NCBI GenBank assembly: GCA_964562455.1
Contig: CAZLTN010000010.1
Span: 1 to 64,000 of the forward strand
Reading direction: 5' to 3'
Source of the DNA: Ravibacter sp964562455
Lineage (GTDB): Bacteria; Bacteroidota; Bacteroidia; Cytophagales; Spirosomataceae
DNA: 64,000 nt
Shown: positions 1-9,009 of the stretch, piece by piece
Numbering within the stretch: position 1 is the stretch's first letter
Layout: the number at the start of each line of letters is the position of its first letter
Translations under genes and position numbers: made by a program
Notes under the pieces: generated by a model
The model's input: the letters and a program-made list of their open reading frames with translations, nothing else
Told to the model about the DNA's origin: nothing
Databases searched by the model: none

Positions 1-278
1 AACCCGATTCGTTCAACCGGGATGCAAAGGTGGTAGGTTATTTGTTATTATCCAAGAGTTACAGTACAATTATTTTTATTTTTTTTCTGACCAAAAAATT
101 AGTGCATCCATCTCTGCCTCATTTTTAACAGGTTATGGATGCACTTATCTTAAAAAATAGCTAAAAATAATTTCAAGGCAGAATTTTCATTTCAGTTGTA
201 CACCCCCAAAAGTCCTGAAAAAATAGAATCCTCCCCCGAAACACCTGGAAGCGCTTTTTTAATATTTATTAGAAAAAT
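1..278. other. Intergenic region with an 11-bp inverted repeat
   Basis: AT-rich stretch downstream of the minus-strand SDR gene, with no convincing ORF. It holds a perfect inverted repeat: AGTGCATCCAT at 101-111 and ATGGATGCACT at 135-145, separated by 23 nt. An uninterrupted T run lies on the left side (around 77-86). The pair could be an operator or a transcript-end hairpin; the loop is long for an intrinsic terminator. Nothing else is recognisable. Confidence 0.45.
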
Positions 279-1058
279 TCAATTTCCCGGCGGATTGGGA
301 CTAACCGAAGTCCAGCCCCCGTCCACCACCAGATACTGCCCGGTTACATGACCTGCTCCCGGCGAAAGGAAAAACAGTACCGCCGAAGCGATATCGGAGC
401 AGTCCGCCGGCCTGCCCAGCGGTGTAAGCTCCGACCAGACACGGGTGTATTGAGGATCTTCCAGCGTCCTTTCAGTCAATGTAGCTCCGGGAGCAACGGT
501 ATTGACGGTTATCTGGTAGGGCGACAGCTCGATTACCAGGCTTTTGGCAAGCATCTCAAGGGCAGCCTTGGTCATACCATAGGCAGCCAGCCCGCGGTGC
601 GCCTGGTGACCGGTTACCGAAGACATAAACAGGATCCGCCCCCCCGCGCCTTGCGCGACCATCTGTCTCGCCGCTTCACGGGCAAGCATGAAACTGCCAA
701 AGAGGTTGAGCTGCAATACCCTGCTCAGATCTTCGGGTTCATAGTCCAGGAAGCGGCCAAATAAGGTAATCCCGGCATTAGCTACCAGGCAATCCAGCCT
801 GCCATAGGTGTCCACCGCAAGGGCGACAAGCTTCCGGATATCTTCCAGGTTTGAAACATCACCGGAATCAGCGATACATTCCCCACCCTGCTGCTTTATC
901 TGATCGGCGGCCGGAAAGGCCAGATCCTTGTTGAAATCATTAAGGACTACGTGCGCGCCGGCCTTTGCCAGCTCTTTTGCTATTTCAAAACCAATCCCTT
1001 GCCCGGCGCCGGTCACAATAACCACCCGGCCAGTAAAATCATACATATTCAGAAACAT
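279..1058 (-). CDS. SDR-family NAD(P)-dependent oxidoreductase
   Basis: Classical short-chain dehydrogenase/reductase of about 259 residues, a cytosolic Rossmann-fold enzyme that oxidises or reduces an alcohol or sugar. Visible are the cofactor motif TGAGQGIG near residue 20, NAG near residue 95, the catalytic Ser (SSVTG) and the YxxxK pair (YGMTK) near residue 160, and a C-terminal DGGWT typical of the family. The start may be the ATG at 1058 or the one at 1046 (MYDFTG), which fits family N-termini better. It lies 103 bp downstream of the IlvD-type dehydratase on the same strand, so a role in the same sugar or sugar-acid pathway is inferred. The exact substrate cannot be read from the sequence. 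Confidence 0.85.
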   Translation of the reverse strand: MFLNMYDFTGRVVIVTGAGQGIGFEIAKELAKAGAHVVLNDFNKDLAFPAADQIKQQGGECIADSGDVSNLEDIRKLVALAVDTYGRLDCLVANAGITLFGRFLDYEPEDLSRVLQLNLFGSFMLAREAARQMVAQGAGGRILFMSSVTGHQAHRGLAAYGMTKAALEMLAKSLVIELSPYQITVNTVAPGATLTERTLEDPQYTRVWSELTPLGRPADCSDIASAVLFFLSPGAGHVTGQYLVVDGGWTSVSPNPPGN

Positions 1059-1072
1059 TAACTTTTATACAC

Positions 1073-1151
1073 CTTTCGACTACGCTCAGGGAACACGACT
1101 ATACTCCAGGAAAACGGCTATGCTCAGAGACTGGTCCCCGGAGCATAGCCG
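1073..1151. repeat. REP-like hairpin element
   Basis: Fills the gap between the dehydratase and SDR genes. It contains CTTTCGACTACGCTCAGGG (1073-1091) and a perfect 11-bp inverted repeat, CGGCTATGCTC (1115-1125) and GAGCATAGCCG (1141-1151), around a 15-nt loop. The CGACTACGCTCAGG core recurs in reverse complement at 28753-28768, so this is a dispersed family. It could act as an mRNA-stabilising or terminating structure between the two genes. Confidence 0.6.
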
Positions 1152-1161
1152 AAGGGGCACT

Positions 1162-2880
1162 TTAATGGGAATCCCTCGTTACGACATCGCCCGAACCGCC
1201 TCTCAGAAAGCCCAGGTCGGCCCCCAGGTGAGCCTGGTTTACCTCCTTAATATATAAGTGTACATATCCGCGGTCGTATCCCAGATCCGGAGCCGACCAG
1301 CCAATCCGCCGCTGTTCGAGCTCCTCATCGGTAACATCGAGATGCAGCCTGCGGGCTTCCACATCCAGCTCGATCCAGTCGCCGTCCTTTACCAGCGCCA
1401 GCACTCCTCCTTCCGCAGCCTCCGGCGAAACATGCAGGATTACCGTCCCGAACCCGGTACCGCTCATCCTTCCGTCAGAAATACGGATCATATCGTTTAT
1501 CCCCTTATCCAGGACTTTCTTGGGCAGACCCATATTCCCTACTTCAGGCATACCCGGGTAGCCTTTGGGCCCTACGTTCTTTAAAACCAGGATACTGTTT
1601 TCGTCGACATCGAGATCAGGGTCTTCTATACGTTTTTTATAATGATCTATATCCTCAAAAACAACCGCCTTGCCCCTATGCTGCATCAATTCAGGGCGGA
1701 GCGATGCCGACGGCTTGATTACCGCTCCATTCCGGCAAAGGTTACCTTTCAGAACAGCGAGGCCCGTCAGATTTTTGACCGGATTTTCAAGTGTCCCGAT
1801 CACTTCATCGTTATAGCAGGTCGCATCCGCACAATTTTCCCCGACCGTTTTTCCATTGACGGTCAGCGCATCCGCATGCAGCCTGCCGATCAGCTCTTTC
1901 TGTATGACGGGCACTCCGCCCGCATAGTAAAAGTCTTCCATGAAGTACTTCCCGGAAGGCTGCAGGTTGCCCAGCAGCGGGACATCGGCCGACAACCTGT
2001 CAAAATCTTCGATGCTTAACGGCACTCCCATCCTGCCGGCTATGGCAAGCAGGTGGATAACCAGGTTGGTCGAGCCACCGATTGCGGCATTTACCTTAAT
2101 GGCATTTTCAAACGCCTTCCTGACGAGTATATCGGACATCCTCAGGTCTTCCCTGACCATCTGGACGATACGCCTGCCCGAAAGATGGGCCAGGACTTTC
2201 CGCCGCGAATCTGCTGCCGGGATAGCCGCATTCTCCGGCAGGGTAAGCCCGAGCGACTCTACCATGGTAGCCATTGTCGAGGCCGTCCCCATTACCGCAC
2301 AATGCCCGGCGCTCCTGCTCATACATGCTTCCGCTTCTTCCAGCTCTCCCTGCGTCATCTCACCCTTCCGGTAAGCTTCGCTGAATCTCCAGATATCGCT
2401 CGTGGCAATACTTTTCCCCTGAAACCGGCCCGTCAGCATCGGGCCGCCCGAAACCGCAATAGTGGGGATATTCACGCTTGCCGCGCCCATTACCAACGAG
2501 GGCGTCGTCTTATCACAGCCGCAGAGCAGCACCACTCCGTCCATCGGATTAGCTCTTATGGATTCTTCAACATCCATACTGGCCAGGTTCCGGTACAGCA
2601 TGGCAGTCGGTTTTATAAGAGTTTCACCGAGCGACATAACCGGGAAATCGAGAGGGAACCCGCCTGCCTCCCATACACCCCTCTTGACAGCTTCTGCCAG
2701 CTCCCTGAAGTGCCCGTTGCAAGGCGTAAACCCCGAATAAGTATTGCAGATACCTATCACCGGCCTGCCATCGAACTCGTCTGCAGGGTACCCCTGATTT
2801 TTCATCCACGAACGGTAGATAAATCCGTCTTTACCCTCTTTTCCGAACCACCCTCTACTCCTAAGTTTTTTCTCAGCCAT
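1162..2880 (-). CDS. IlvD/Edd-family dehydratase, probably L-arabinonate/sugar-acid dehydratase
   Basis: A 572-residue protein of the iron-sulfur dihydroxy-acid/6-phosphogluconate dehydratase family. Three family cysteines are visible in FTPCNGH (C54), LLCGCDKTTP and AGHCAVMGTA. The CDK lysine and the RMSGTGFG serine loop near residue 470 are the expected active-site elements. Length and the C-terminus GDVVTRDSH resemble the pentonate (L-arabinonate-type) branch more than biosynthetic IlvD, and no isoleucine/valine genes are nearby. It would remove water from an aldonate to give a 2-keto-3-deoxy acid. The SDR gene follows on the same strand. Assignment to a sugar-acid dehydratase is good; the precise sugar is inference. 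Confidence 0.85.
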   Translation of the reverse strand: MAEKKLRSRGWFGKEGKDGFIYRSWMKNQGYPADEFDGRPVIGICNTYSGFTPCNGHFRELAEAVKRGVWEAGGFPLDFPVMSLGETLIKPTAMLYRNLASMDVEESIRANPMDGVVLLCGCDKTTPSLVMGAASVNIPTIAVSGGPMLTGRFQGKSIATSDIWRFSEAYRKGEMTQGELEEAEACMSRSAGHCAVMGTASTMATMVESLGLTLPENAAIPAADSRRKVLAHLSGRRIVQMVREDLRMSDILVRKAFENAIKVNAAIGGSTNLVIHLLAIAGRMGVPLSIEDFDRLSADVPLLGNLQPSGKYFMEDFYYAGGVPVIQKELIGRLHADALTVNGKTVGENCADATCYNDEVIGTLENPVKNLTGLAVLKGNLCRNGAVIKPSASLRPELMQHRGKAVVFEDIDHYKKRIEDPDLDVDENSILVLKNVGPKGYPGMPEVGNMGLPKKVLDKGINDMIRISDGRMSGTGFGTVILHVSPEAAEGGVLALVKDGDWIELDVEARRLHLDVTDEELEQRRIGWSAPDLGYDRGYVHLYIKEVNQAHLGADLGFLRGGSGDVVTRDSH

Positions 2881-3037
2881 GATATTGCTTTTTTTTTAAT
2901 CTGGTATGAAAGGCTTTTTGGTTTAATATTGCTTAACAAACAACAACCTGATAAAGTAGATTTTAATTTTATTTTAAGCATCTATTCTGTTTTTTTTTCT
3001 GGTTGGGTGGTAATTTACCTGTTGCTTCTAAACCGCT

Positions 3038-4327
3038 ATGAGTCGAAACCTCTTAAGTATGCCGGCATTCGGGAAAGTCCGGAACAGGCTTACCCTCTTT
3101 TTTTTCAGCTCCTTTCTTATGAGCTCCCCGGCTTTTTCTCAACCTGCTTTCGATCCGTTCCTGGAAAGATTGCTGAAAAAGCATCCGCAGCGATTTGCAA
3201 AAATCCTGAAGGAGCGGAAACAATATGAACTGCAGATCCTTTATACAAAAATCGACCGTGACAGGAAGGGGCAGCCTCAATTTGCGATCTATCGCTACGG
3301 CGTCGATGCAAACAGGTATTTTTATCCGGCAAGTACGATAAAGCTGGCCGCCGCAGCCCTTGCGCTTGAAAAGCTGAACAACCTCAACATCAGCGGACTC
3401 AATAAGCATACCGCTATGCTGACGCTTGCCGAACGGCCCTCTCAAACCGAAGCGCTGCACGATTCTACTTCTTCTGACGGCCTGCCTTCTGTGGGACATT
3501 ATATAAGAAAGGTGCTGGTTGCGAGTGATAACGACGCCTATAACCGGCTCTATGAGTTTCTCGGTCAGCAGTACTTCAACGAAACCATGCATAAAAAGGG
3601 ATATGACAACTTCAGGGCTATCCACAGGCTCGGGGTTTCCCTTACCCCCGAGGAGAACAGGCATACTAATCCGGTACGTTTTATAAGTGGGGACAGGGTC
3701 ATTTACGAGCAAAAGGCCGGTTACTGCGAAACGGATTTTTCCGCTCCGAAACCTATCCTCCGGGGCAAGGCTTATATGGACGGAGACAGGATCGTCAATG
3801 AACCTATGGATTTCAGGGAAAAAAATGCCTTCGGCCTGGCGGATCAGCAGTTGTTTCTCCGTAACCTGATGTTCCCGGAACGTGCCTCCGAACAACAGAA
3901 GCTGAACCTGACCGACGACGATTATCGCTTTCTATACCAATATATGTCTCAGTTACCGATAGAAACGCAATACCCGGCTCATTACAACGAAACCATGGAT
4001 GACGCTTCAATGAAATACCTGCTTTTCGGCAAAACCCGGAAGAGGACTCCGCGCCAGATCAGGAGCTTCAACAAAACCGGGGAAGCTTACGGCTACCTGC
4101 TGGACAACGCCTATATTGCAGATTTCGAGATGGGGATCGAGTTTATGCTCGCGGCGGTCATCTATTGCAACAAAGACCAGGTGCTTAATGATGACAGCTA
4201 TGACTATGACACTATCGGGTACCAGTTTATGGCCGACCTCGGCAAAACGATACTCGAATATGAACTGGGCAGGAGACGGAACAACCGGCCTGATATAGAG
4301 AAATTTGAAGTGGAATACGACAAATAA
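3038..4327 (+). CDS. Secreted serine hydrolase, class A beta-lactamase-like fold
   Basis: Exported 429-residue protein with a signal peptide (hydrophobic segment residues about 17-33, ending AFSQ). The three penicillin-recognising motifs are present in order: STIK at 99-102, SDN at 163-165 and KTG at 346-348, so an acyl-serine mechanism is likely intact. It is much longer than ordinary class A beta-lactamases (about 290 residues), with a long insertion between SDN and KTG, so it may be a periplasmic amidase, esterase or transpeptidase-like enzyme and not a resistance enzyme. It diverges from the dehydratase gene and converges on the MerC gene with a 9-bp gap. The start could also be the ATG at 3059. 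Confidence 0.75.
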   Translation: MSRNLLSMPAFGKVRNRLTLFFFSSFLMSSPAFSQPAFDPFLERLLKKHPQRFAKILKERKQYELQILYTKIDRDRKGQPQFAIYRYGVDANRYFYPASTIKLAAAALALEKLNNLNISGLNKHTAMLTLAERPSQTEALHDSTSSDGLPSVGHYIRKVLVASDNDAYNRLYEFLGQQYFNETMHKKGYDNFRAIHRLGVSLTPEENRHTNPVRFISGDRVIYEQKAGYCETDFSAPKPILRGKAYMDGDRIVNEPMDFREKNAFGLADQQLFLRNLMFPERASEQQKLNLTDDDYRFLYQYMSQLPIETQYPAHYNETMDDASMKYLLFGKTRKRTPRQIRSFNKTGEAYGYLLDNAYIADFEMGIEFMLAAVIYCNKDQVLNDDSYDYDTIGYQFMADLGKTILEYELGRRRNNRPDIEKFEVEYDK

Positions 4328-4336
4328 AGGAATCTC

Positions 4337-4738
4337 CTAGTGTTTATGCTCCCTGCGGCAAATGTAAAGGTTGAGGCTATGCCCAACTATCAGCAGAAAG
4401 GAGCCCAGATAGCCGGTATAGTGAAAAACTTCATTGACCTCCTCCAATACAATCGAAGCAGCAAAAACACCGAAAGCGGCCCAAAGAAACCGGTTGAGCC
4501 GGGACGAATGCGAATGACGGGTAGCATAATACACTGCTGCCCCGTTGATCAGTATAAATATATAACCCAGCAGGTGCATCCCCTCATGCAAGGTATCCTT
4601 AAGTAACAAAGAGGAGCTCACCGCCAGAACAGGTGTAACAATACAATGGATGATGCAGAGGATCGACCCGGTAATCCCTATGTAATCGGCGTTTCCCTGC
4701 CCGGCTGCGTGCCCGGCTGTATTCTGAACTTTTATCAT
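4337..4738 (-). CDS. MerC-domain membrane protein
   Basis: About 133 residues with four predicted membrane segments. The first segment carries CIIHC, the paired-cysteine signature of the MerC family (metal/mercury transport). No mercury-resistance genes surround it, so a role in zinc or another metal is more likely. I chose the ATG at 4738 instead of the upstream one at 4777 because a strong palindromic operator (4761-4784) would otherwise lie inside the coding region, and the extra 13 residues look non-coding. The C-terminus is Cys/His-rich (YICRREHKH). Confidence 0.75.
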   Translation of the reverse strand: MIKVQNTAGHAAGQGNADYIGITGSILCIIHCIVTPVLAVSSSLLLKDTLHEGMHLLGYIFILINGAAVYYATRHSHSSRLNRFLWAAFGVFAASIVLEEVNEVFHYTGYLGSFLLIVGHSLNLYICRREHKH

Positions 4739-4760
4739 AATGCAAAGATAATTCAATGCA

Positions 4761-4784
4761 GCAATGTATTGCAACAAAGTTGCA
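4761..4784. promoter_or_regulatory. Candidate Zur/Fur-type operator upstream of the MerC gene
   Basis: Two overlapping inverted repeats: GCAATGTATTGC (4761-4772, arms of 5 around 2 nt) and TGCAACAAAGTTGCA (4770-4784, arms of 6 around 3 nt). They lie 23-46 bp upstream of the MerC start codon on its promoter side. The TGCAAC-N3-GTTGCA form resembles operators of Fur-superfamily metal regulators. Assignment to Zur is inference; the palindromes are seen directly. Confidence 0.5.
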
Positions 4785-4841
4785 TGAAAAATTTACGGAT
4801 CATTTACTACTTTTGGCACAAAAACAGCCTTACTGAAACCT

Positions 4842-5891
4842 ATGGATTGGAATCCTGACTCCGAAAGATACGGACGAATGCCCTACAGACGCTGCGGAAA
4901 AAGCGGCCTTAAGCTACCCCTTATTTCGCTTGGCCTCTGGCACAACTTTGGTGACGATAAGCCGCACAGCGTCAAGCAAAGCATCTGCCGGAAGGCTTTC
5001 GACCTGGGTATCACCCATTTTGACCTGGCCAATAACTACGGGCCGCCACCGGGCAGCGCAGAAACGGCCTTCGGCAAGATACTGGCAAACGATTTTAAAG
5101 GGTACCGCGACCAGCTCGTTATATCTACAAAGGCAGGCTACGATATGTGGCCTGGGCCGTACGGCGAATGGGGAAGCCGGAAATACCTCATTTCAAGCTG
5201 CGACCAGTCATTGAAAAGGCTGGGGTTAGATTATGTGGATATTTTCTACTCTCATCGTTTTGACCCCGAAACACCGCTCGAGGAGACAATGGGAGCGTTA
5301 GACCAGATAGTACGCTCAGGAAAAGCGCTTTATGCAGGTATTTCATCCTATAACTCAAAACGTACAAGCCAGGCGCTCGATATCCTGAAAGCGCTCGGTA
5401 CGCCTTGCCTCATTCATCAGCCGTCTTACTCGATGCTCAACCGCTGGATAGAGGACGACGGTCTTCTTGAAGTTTTAGGCGAAGCAGGAGTCGGTTCGAT
5501 CGTATTCTCTCCCCTGGCGCAGGGAATGCTCACCGATAAGTACCTGAAAGAACCCCTACCGGCCGGAAGCCGCGCAGTCCAGGCAAAATCGCTGAATCCT
5601 GCCTTTCTCAGCAACGATAATTTATCCAGGATCCGTTCGCTGAACGAAATCGCACGGAGTCGTAACCAAACCCTGGCACAGATGGCCATAGCCTGGGCAT
5701 TGAGAGATCCGCGGGTAACTTCCGCCCTGATCGGAGCAAGCAGCCCTGAACAGGTTGAAGATTGTGCCGGGGCGATCAGGAACCTCGAATTTTCTGCGGG
5801 AGAGCTGGAGGAAATCGACAGGTATGCAACCGATGGAGGGCTCAATATATGGGCTGCATCGGCAGAAAAGACAGACCTGCCCGGACAATGA
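4842..5891 (+). CDS. gpr: Aldo/keto reductase, YghZ/Gpr type
   Basis: A 349-residue TIM-barrel NADPH-dependent reductase. The N-terminus (ERYGRMPYRRCGKSGL), the SLGLWHNFG and FDLANNYGPPPGSAE segments, STKAGYDMWPGPYG and the C-terminal IGASSPEQ match the YghZ (L-glyceraldehyde-3-phosphate reductase) branch closely as remembered from E. coli. The expected catalytic Asp/Tyr (DLANNYG) and Lys (TKAG) are present. Its role would be detoxification of L-glyceraldehyde 3-phosphate and methylglyoxal-like aldehydes. The stop codon abuts the stop of the convergent thymidine kinase gene with no spacer. Confidence 0.9.
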   Translation: MDWNPDSERYGRMPYRRCGKSGLKLPLISLGLWHNFGDDKPHSVKQSICRKAFDLGITHFDLANNYGPPPGSAETAFGKILANDFKGYRDQLVISTKAGYDMWPGPYGEWGSRKYLISSCDQSLKRLGLDYVDIFYSHRFDPETPLEETMGALDQIVRSGKALYAGISSYNSKRTSQALDILKALGTPCLIHQPSYSMLNRWIEDDGLLEVLGEAGVGSIVFSPLAQGMLTDKYLKEPLPAGSRAVQAKSLNPAFLSNDNLSRIRSLNEIARSRNQTLAQMAIAWALRDPRVTSALIGASSPEQVEDCAGAIRNLEFSAGELEEIDRYATDGGLNIWAASAEKTDLPGQ

Positions 5892-6488
5892 TCACTTCTT
5901 CTTCCTGCCGGCATTGAAGCACTTCCTGCAACGGGCCTCGTAGGTAGAAGTCTCGCCCAGCATCACCTGGTCGTCCGTAGGTGTAAGCCTGAACGAATAC
6001 GAGGCTACATCTCCGCACACCATACAGATGGCGTGGACTTTGGTAACATATTCGGCGGTTGCCAGCAGCTGCGGGATGTAACCGAAAGGCTCACCTTTAA
6101 AATCCATATCGAGCCCTGCTACTATTACTCTTTTCCCTTCGTTTGCCAGCGTATTGCATACGCCTGCTATTTCAGCGTCAAAAAACTGCGCTTCGTCAAT
6201 CCCTACCACATCACAATCACCTGCCAGCTTATGAATCTCCGATGCCGCGCCTACCGGTACGGAAGCAATAAAATTGTCATTATGCGAAACAATATGCTGA
6301 TGGTGATAACGTGTATCGACCGATGGCTTGAATATCCTTACATTCAGCCTGGCGATCAGGGAGCGGTTAAGCCGCCTGATCAGCTCTTCGGTTTTCCCGG
6401 AAAACATCGATCCGCATATTACTTCGATCCATCCTGACTGGCGGGTCAGGTCCCTGTTTTTGTATAAAGGTTCAATAAACATATTCAA
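5892..6488 (-). CDS. tdk: Thymidine kinase
   Basis: A 198-residue type II (TK1-like) thymidine kinase that phosphorylates thymidine with ATP in the salvage pathway. Seen directly: the P-loop GSMFSGKT near residue 27, the DEAQFF Walker-B/catalytic segment, the lasso-type region ending GETSTYEARCRKC, and two zinc-binding CxxC pairs (CMVC and CRKC). Length is normal for the family. It converges tail to tail with the aldo/keto reductase gene. An in-frame ATG two codons in (MFIEPL) is an alternative start. Confidence 0.95.
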   Translation of the reverse strand: MNMFIEPLYKNRDLTRQSGWIEVICGSMFSGKTEELIRRLNRSLIARLNVRIFKPSVDTRYHHQHIVSHNDNFIASVPVGAASEIHKLAGDCDVVGIDEAQFFDAEIAGVCNTLANEGKRVIVAGLDMDFKGEPFGYIPQLLATAEYVTKVHAICMVCGDVASYSFRLTPTDDQVMLGETSTYEARCRKCFNAGRKKK

Positions 6489-6591
6489 TACATAGATAAG
6501 CCTGTCCGGCCGAGCAATTTTGTAGTATATTTACGCGTTATTTCCGGCCGGGCTGCGACATGGCCCGGTAAACCCATTACAATAATACGCC

Positions 6592-7506
6592 ATGTCCGAA
6601 AAAGTAACCTTTGAAACACTGAAAAAATACGCTACCGAATTCTGCGCCATTACCCTGGCCAAAGCTTACAGCAGCAAAGATACACTGAGCGGACATGACC
6701 TGTTAAAACTGACCCCGGTCCGTAAAATCAACCAGCATATAGTAGCCAGACTTTCCGCACATTGGAACAGCCAGCTTCAGCACTTCAACAGTCCCTATTT
6801 CGACTTCAATTCTGGTGAGGTAAAAACAGCGCTGGAACATTTTTCGAATGTAGTGTCTCAGCACATTGCCTTAAAACGCGAGCATCTCCAGCCCTGGCTC
6901 CAGGATATCGTGGAAAAGACGCTCGCTCCCCTGGCTTCTGCTGAGGCTCTTTCCGAAAGCGATGAGGACCTGATACGGCAATTTTCTTCGGTTCATCCCC
7001 TTGTTATAGATTTACCCGGAAAAGCAGTGGCCGACCCGGTTTCTCCCAAATCGGTTTCTTTCTTTAATATAGCGGAAGAAGAAATAGAAGAACCCCGGCC
7101 GGTTACCGTTCGGGAAGAGGTGCAGGAGCAGCCGGTTGGCCAAAAAGAAGAAGTACTCAAAGCGGTGCCGCCCGCACCTTCCGACAGCAGGCCGGAATCA
7201 CTCAATTCCAGGTTTAAAGTAGAGCTTCCGCAATATTCCGGCGATTTGAACTACGGAAGCGTGAAGGTAAAGCTTGAAAGCATAGGACAGAGTATTTCCC
7301 TGGCCCAGCGATTCATGTTTGTCGGCCAGTTGTTCAAAGGCGATTTTGAAGCATTCAGCCATTCAGTACAGACACTCGACAGCGCGCAGGACCTGGACAC
7401 CGCTCAATCCTATATCACTCAAACCCTGGCCGGGAAATACGGCTGGGATCTGAAGAGCGAAGCTGTAACGGAGCTCATCGCACTTACGAAAAGGAAGTTC
7501 AATTGA
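6592..7506 (+). CDS. Conserved-looking protein of unknown function
   Basis: 304 residues with no signal peptide or membrane segment, so probably cytosolic. Residues 1-125 are predicted helical (MSEKVTFETLKKYATEFC onwards). Residues about 140-215 form a low-complexity, acidic and proline-rich linker. Residues 215-304 form a second helical domain (LESIGQSISLAQRFMFVGQLFKGDFEAF) that ends GKYGWDLKSEAVTELI. I do not recognise the family. The two-domain-plus-linker layout suggests an adaptor or scaffolding role, but that is speculation. Its 3' end overlaps the convergent M20 deacetylase gene by 8 bp. Confidence 0.7.
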   Translation: MSEKVTFETLKKYATEFCAITLAKAYSSKDTLSGHDLLKLTPVRKINQHIVARLSAHWNSQLQHFNSPYFDFNSGEVKTALEHFSNVVSQHIALKREHLQPWLQDIVEKTLAPLASAEALSESDEDLIRQFSSVHPLVIDLPGKAVADPVSPKSVSFFNIAEEEIEEPRPVTVREEVQEQPVGQKEEVLKAVPPAPSDSRPESLNSRFKVELPQYSGDLNYGSVKVKLESIGQSISLAQRFMFVGQLFKGDFEAFSHSVQTLDSAQDLDTAQSYITQTLAGKYGWDLKSEAVTELIALTKRKFN

Positions 7507-8590
7507 TCCCGAAAACTCTGTTCAGCATCGTAATATATTGTACGATGCCTTCTTCAATCTCCCTGACATAGATAAATTCATCGGCGGTATGTGATCTTTG
7601 TGAATGCCCCGGCCCCATTTTCAGCGAAGGGCAGCTAAGTAAAGCCTGATCTGAAGTTGTGGGAGACCCGTAGGCCGTCCGTCCGAGTGCCAGGCCGGCC
7701 TGTACGATCGGATGGTCCATTGGTATACTGGAGGGTTTCAGCCTGACCGACCTGGGGCTTATTTCCGATTTCAGGTTCTTCGCCAGTTCTTCGATAACTT
7801 CCTCAAGGGTATATTGATCGGTAACCCGGATATCGAGGGTGAAAGTACAGGTATCGGGCACCACGTTATGCTGTGTTCCCCCATTGATGATGGTAGCCGA
7901 CATTTTTACCGGTCCCAAAGTAGGTGAAATCTTAGGAAAACGGTATTCCCTGATCCACCTGATATCGTCAAGCGCTTTGTAGACAGCATTTTCCCCTTCT
8001 TCCCTGGCGGCATGCCCCGATTTACCATGCGCGATGCAGTCCAGCACAAGCAACCCCTTCTCAGCTACTGCCAGGTGCATTTCGGTAGGTTCGCCCACTA
8101 TTGCGAAGGCTATTTCCGGAAGCTCGGGCACCACGATCTCGATCCCCTCCTTACCCGAAATCTCCTCTTCGGCCGAAGCGATCATGACCAGGTTGTAGCT
8201 CAGGTCGTCCCTGTCGAAAAACCAGGCAAAGGTAACCAGAAGGGAAACCAGGCACCCGCCGGCATCGTTGCTTCCAAGGCCAAAGAGTTTTCCGTCTTTA
8301 ACGACCGGTTCAAAGGGCTTCATTGTCCACGAGCTGTTCGGCTTTACCGTATCATGGTGAGAGTTCAGCAGGACAGTCGGCTTATCAGCGTCGAAATACC
8401 GGTTAAATGCCCATATATTGTTTTTCTTCCTGCTGAAAGGAATTCCTTTACTTTCAAAAAATGACTCGATAAGGCGGGCTGTTCCTTCTTCCTCCCTGCT
8501 GAACGACTGTACCGATATCAGTTTTTTCAGAAGCCCGATAGCATCTTCCGTCAGCTTTCCGGCAGGAATGGTTGTTTTATCTGAACGCAT
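7499..8590 (-). CDS. M20-family deacetylase, ArgE/DapE-like
   Basis: About 363 residues. It contains the two-metal M20 core: HHD (NSHHDTVKP), GLGSNDAGG, the catalytic EE (SAEEEISG), GEPT and a late metal His (GPGHSQRSHTADE). The family removes acyl groups from amino acids; in Bacteroidota such enzymes serve arginine biosynthesis on acetylated citrulline or ornithine. No other arg genes are in view, so the substrate stays open. I use the ATG at 8590 (MRSDKTT) in place of 8626, because the upstream 12 codons do not look like family sequence. Confidence 0.85.
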   Translation of the reverse strand: MRSDKTTIPAGKLTEDAIGLLKKLISVQSFSREEEGTARLIESFFESKGIPFSRKKNNIWAFNRYFDADKPTVLLNSHHDTVKPNSSWTMKPFEPVVKDGKLFGLGSNDAGGCLVSLLVTFAWFFDRDDLSYNLVMIASAEEEISGKEGIEIVVPELPEIAFAIVGEPTEMHLAVAEKGLLVLDCIAHGKSGHAAREEGENAVYKALDDIRWIREYRFPKISPTLGPVKMSATIINGGTQHNVVPDTCTFTLDIRVTDQYTLEEVIEELAKNLKSEISPRSVRLKPSSIPMDHPIVQAGLALGRTAYGSPTTSDQALLSCPSLKMGPGHSQRSHTADEFIYVREIEEGIVQYITMLNRVFGIN

Positions 8591-9009
8591 AAAATTTAAT
8601 CTGAATCCTAATGCCTCTACAGGCAAATCCTCGCAATATGAGAGTGTAAAGTTAGAGGAAACCGTCGATTTAGCTATCCTACTATCTGAAGAGGAACCGG
8701 CTATAGAAAAAAAAACTAAACCTGATAGTACTATTTAACCTAACCCTTGTAATTACTGTACTTAAAAACGGCAGTCCCCCCCACCGTGTAAGATTTTTCC
8801 GAAAAAGGATTTACAACGTTAAACATTTAAAATATCCTGAAAAGGTTCACGAATTTAACCAATATATAAATGTCTATGTAACAACTATCTATCAACAAAA
8901 AACGGCCTATTGGCTTTTGGCAGCGTCTCGTTTGCATTCTGTTAGCAAAACAAAATGATCACCTTAAAATTATTACAGTTCAGTTTTTTATCAACCCAAT
9001 TTTGAATCG
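8591..9009. other. Promoter-bearing intergenic region upstream of susC
   Basis: About 420 bp between the divergent M20 gene and the first susC-like gene. It is AT-rich, especially 8815-9009, and has no credible ORF. It must hold both promoters and the long leader of the SusCD transcript, but I could not place a convincing Bacteroidota promoter (TTTG/TAnnTTTG) by eye. Confidence 0.4.

Noticed and set aside
2053..3228. 391-residue plus-strand ORF antisense to the dehydratase
   Set aside because: It lies opposite the conserved IlvD/Edd gene and crosses its promoter region. Its sequence is low-quality (many Arg/His/Cys, no domain), and its end overlaps the well-supported serine hydrolase gene.
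3053..3895. 280-residue minus-strand ORF inside the serine hydrolase gene
   Set aside because: A shadow of a gene with intact SxxK, SDN and KTG motifs; the antisense product has no recognisable domain or signal.
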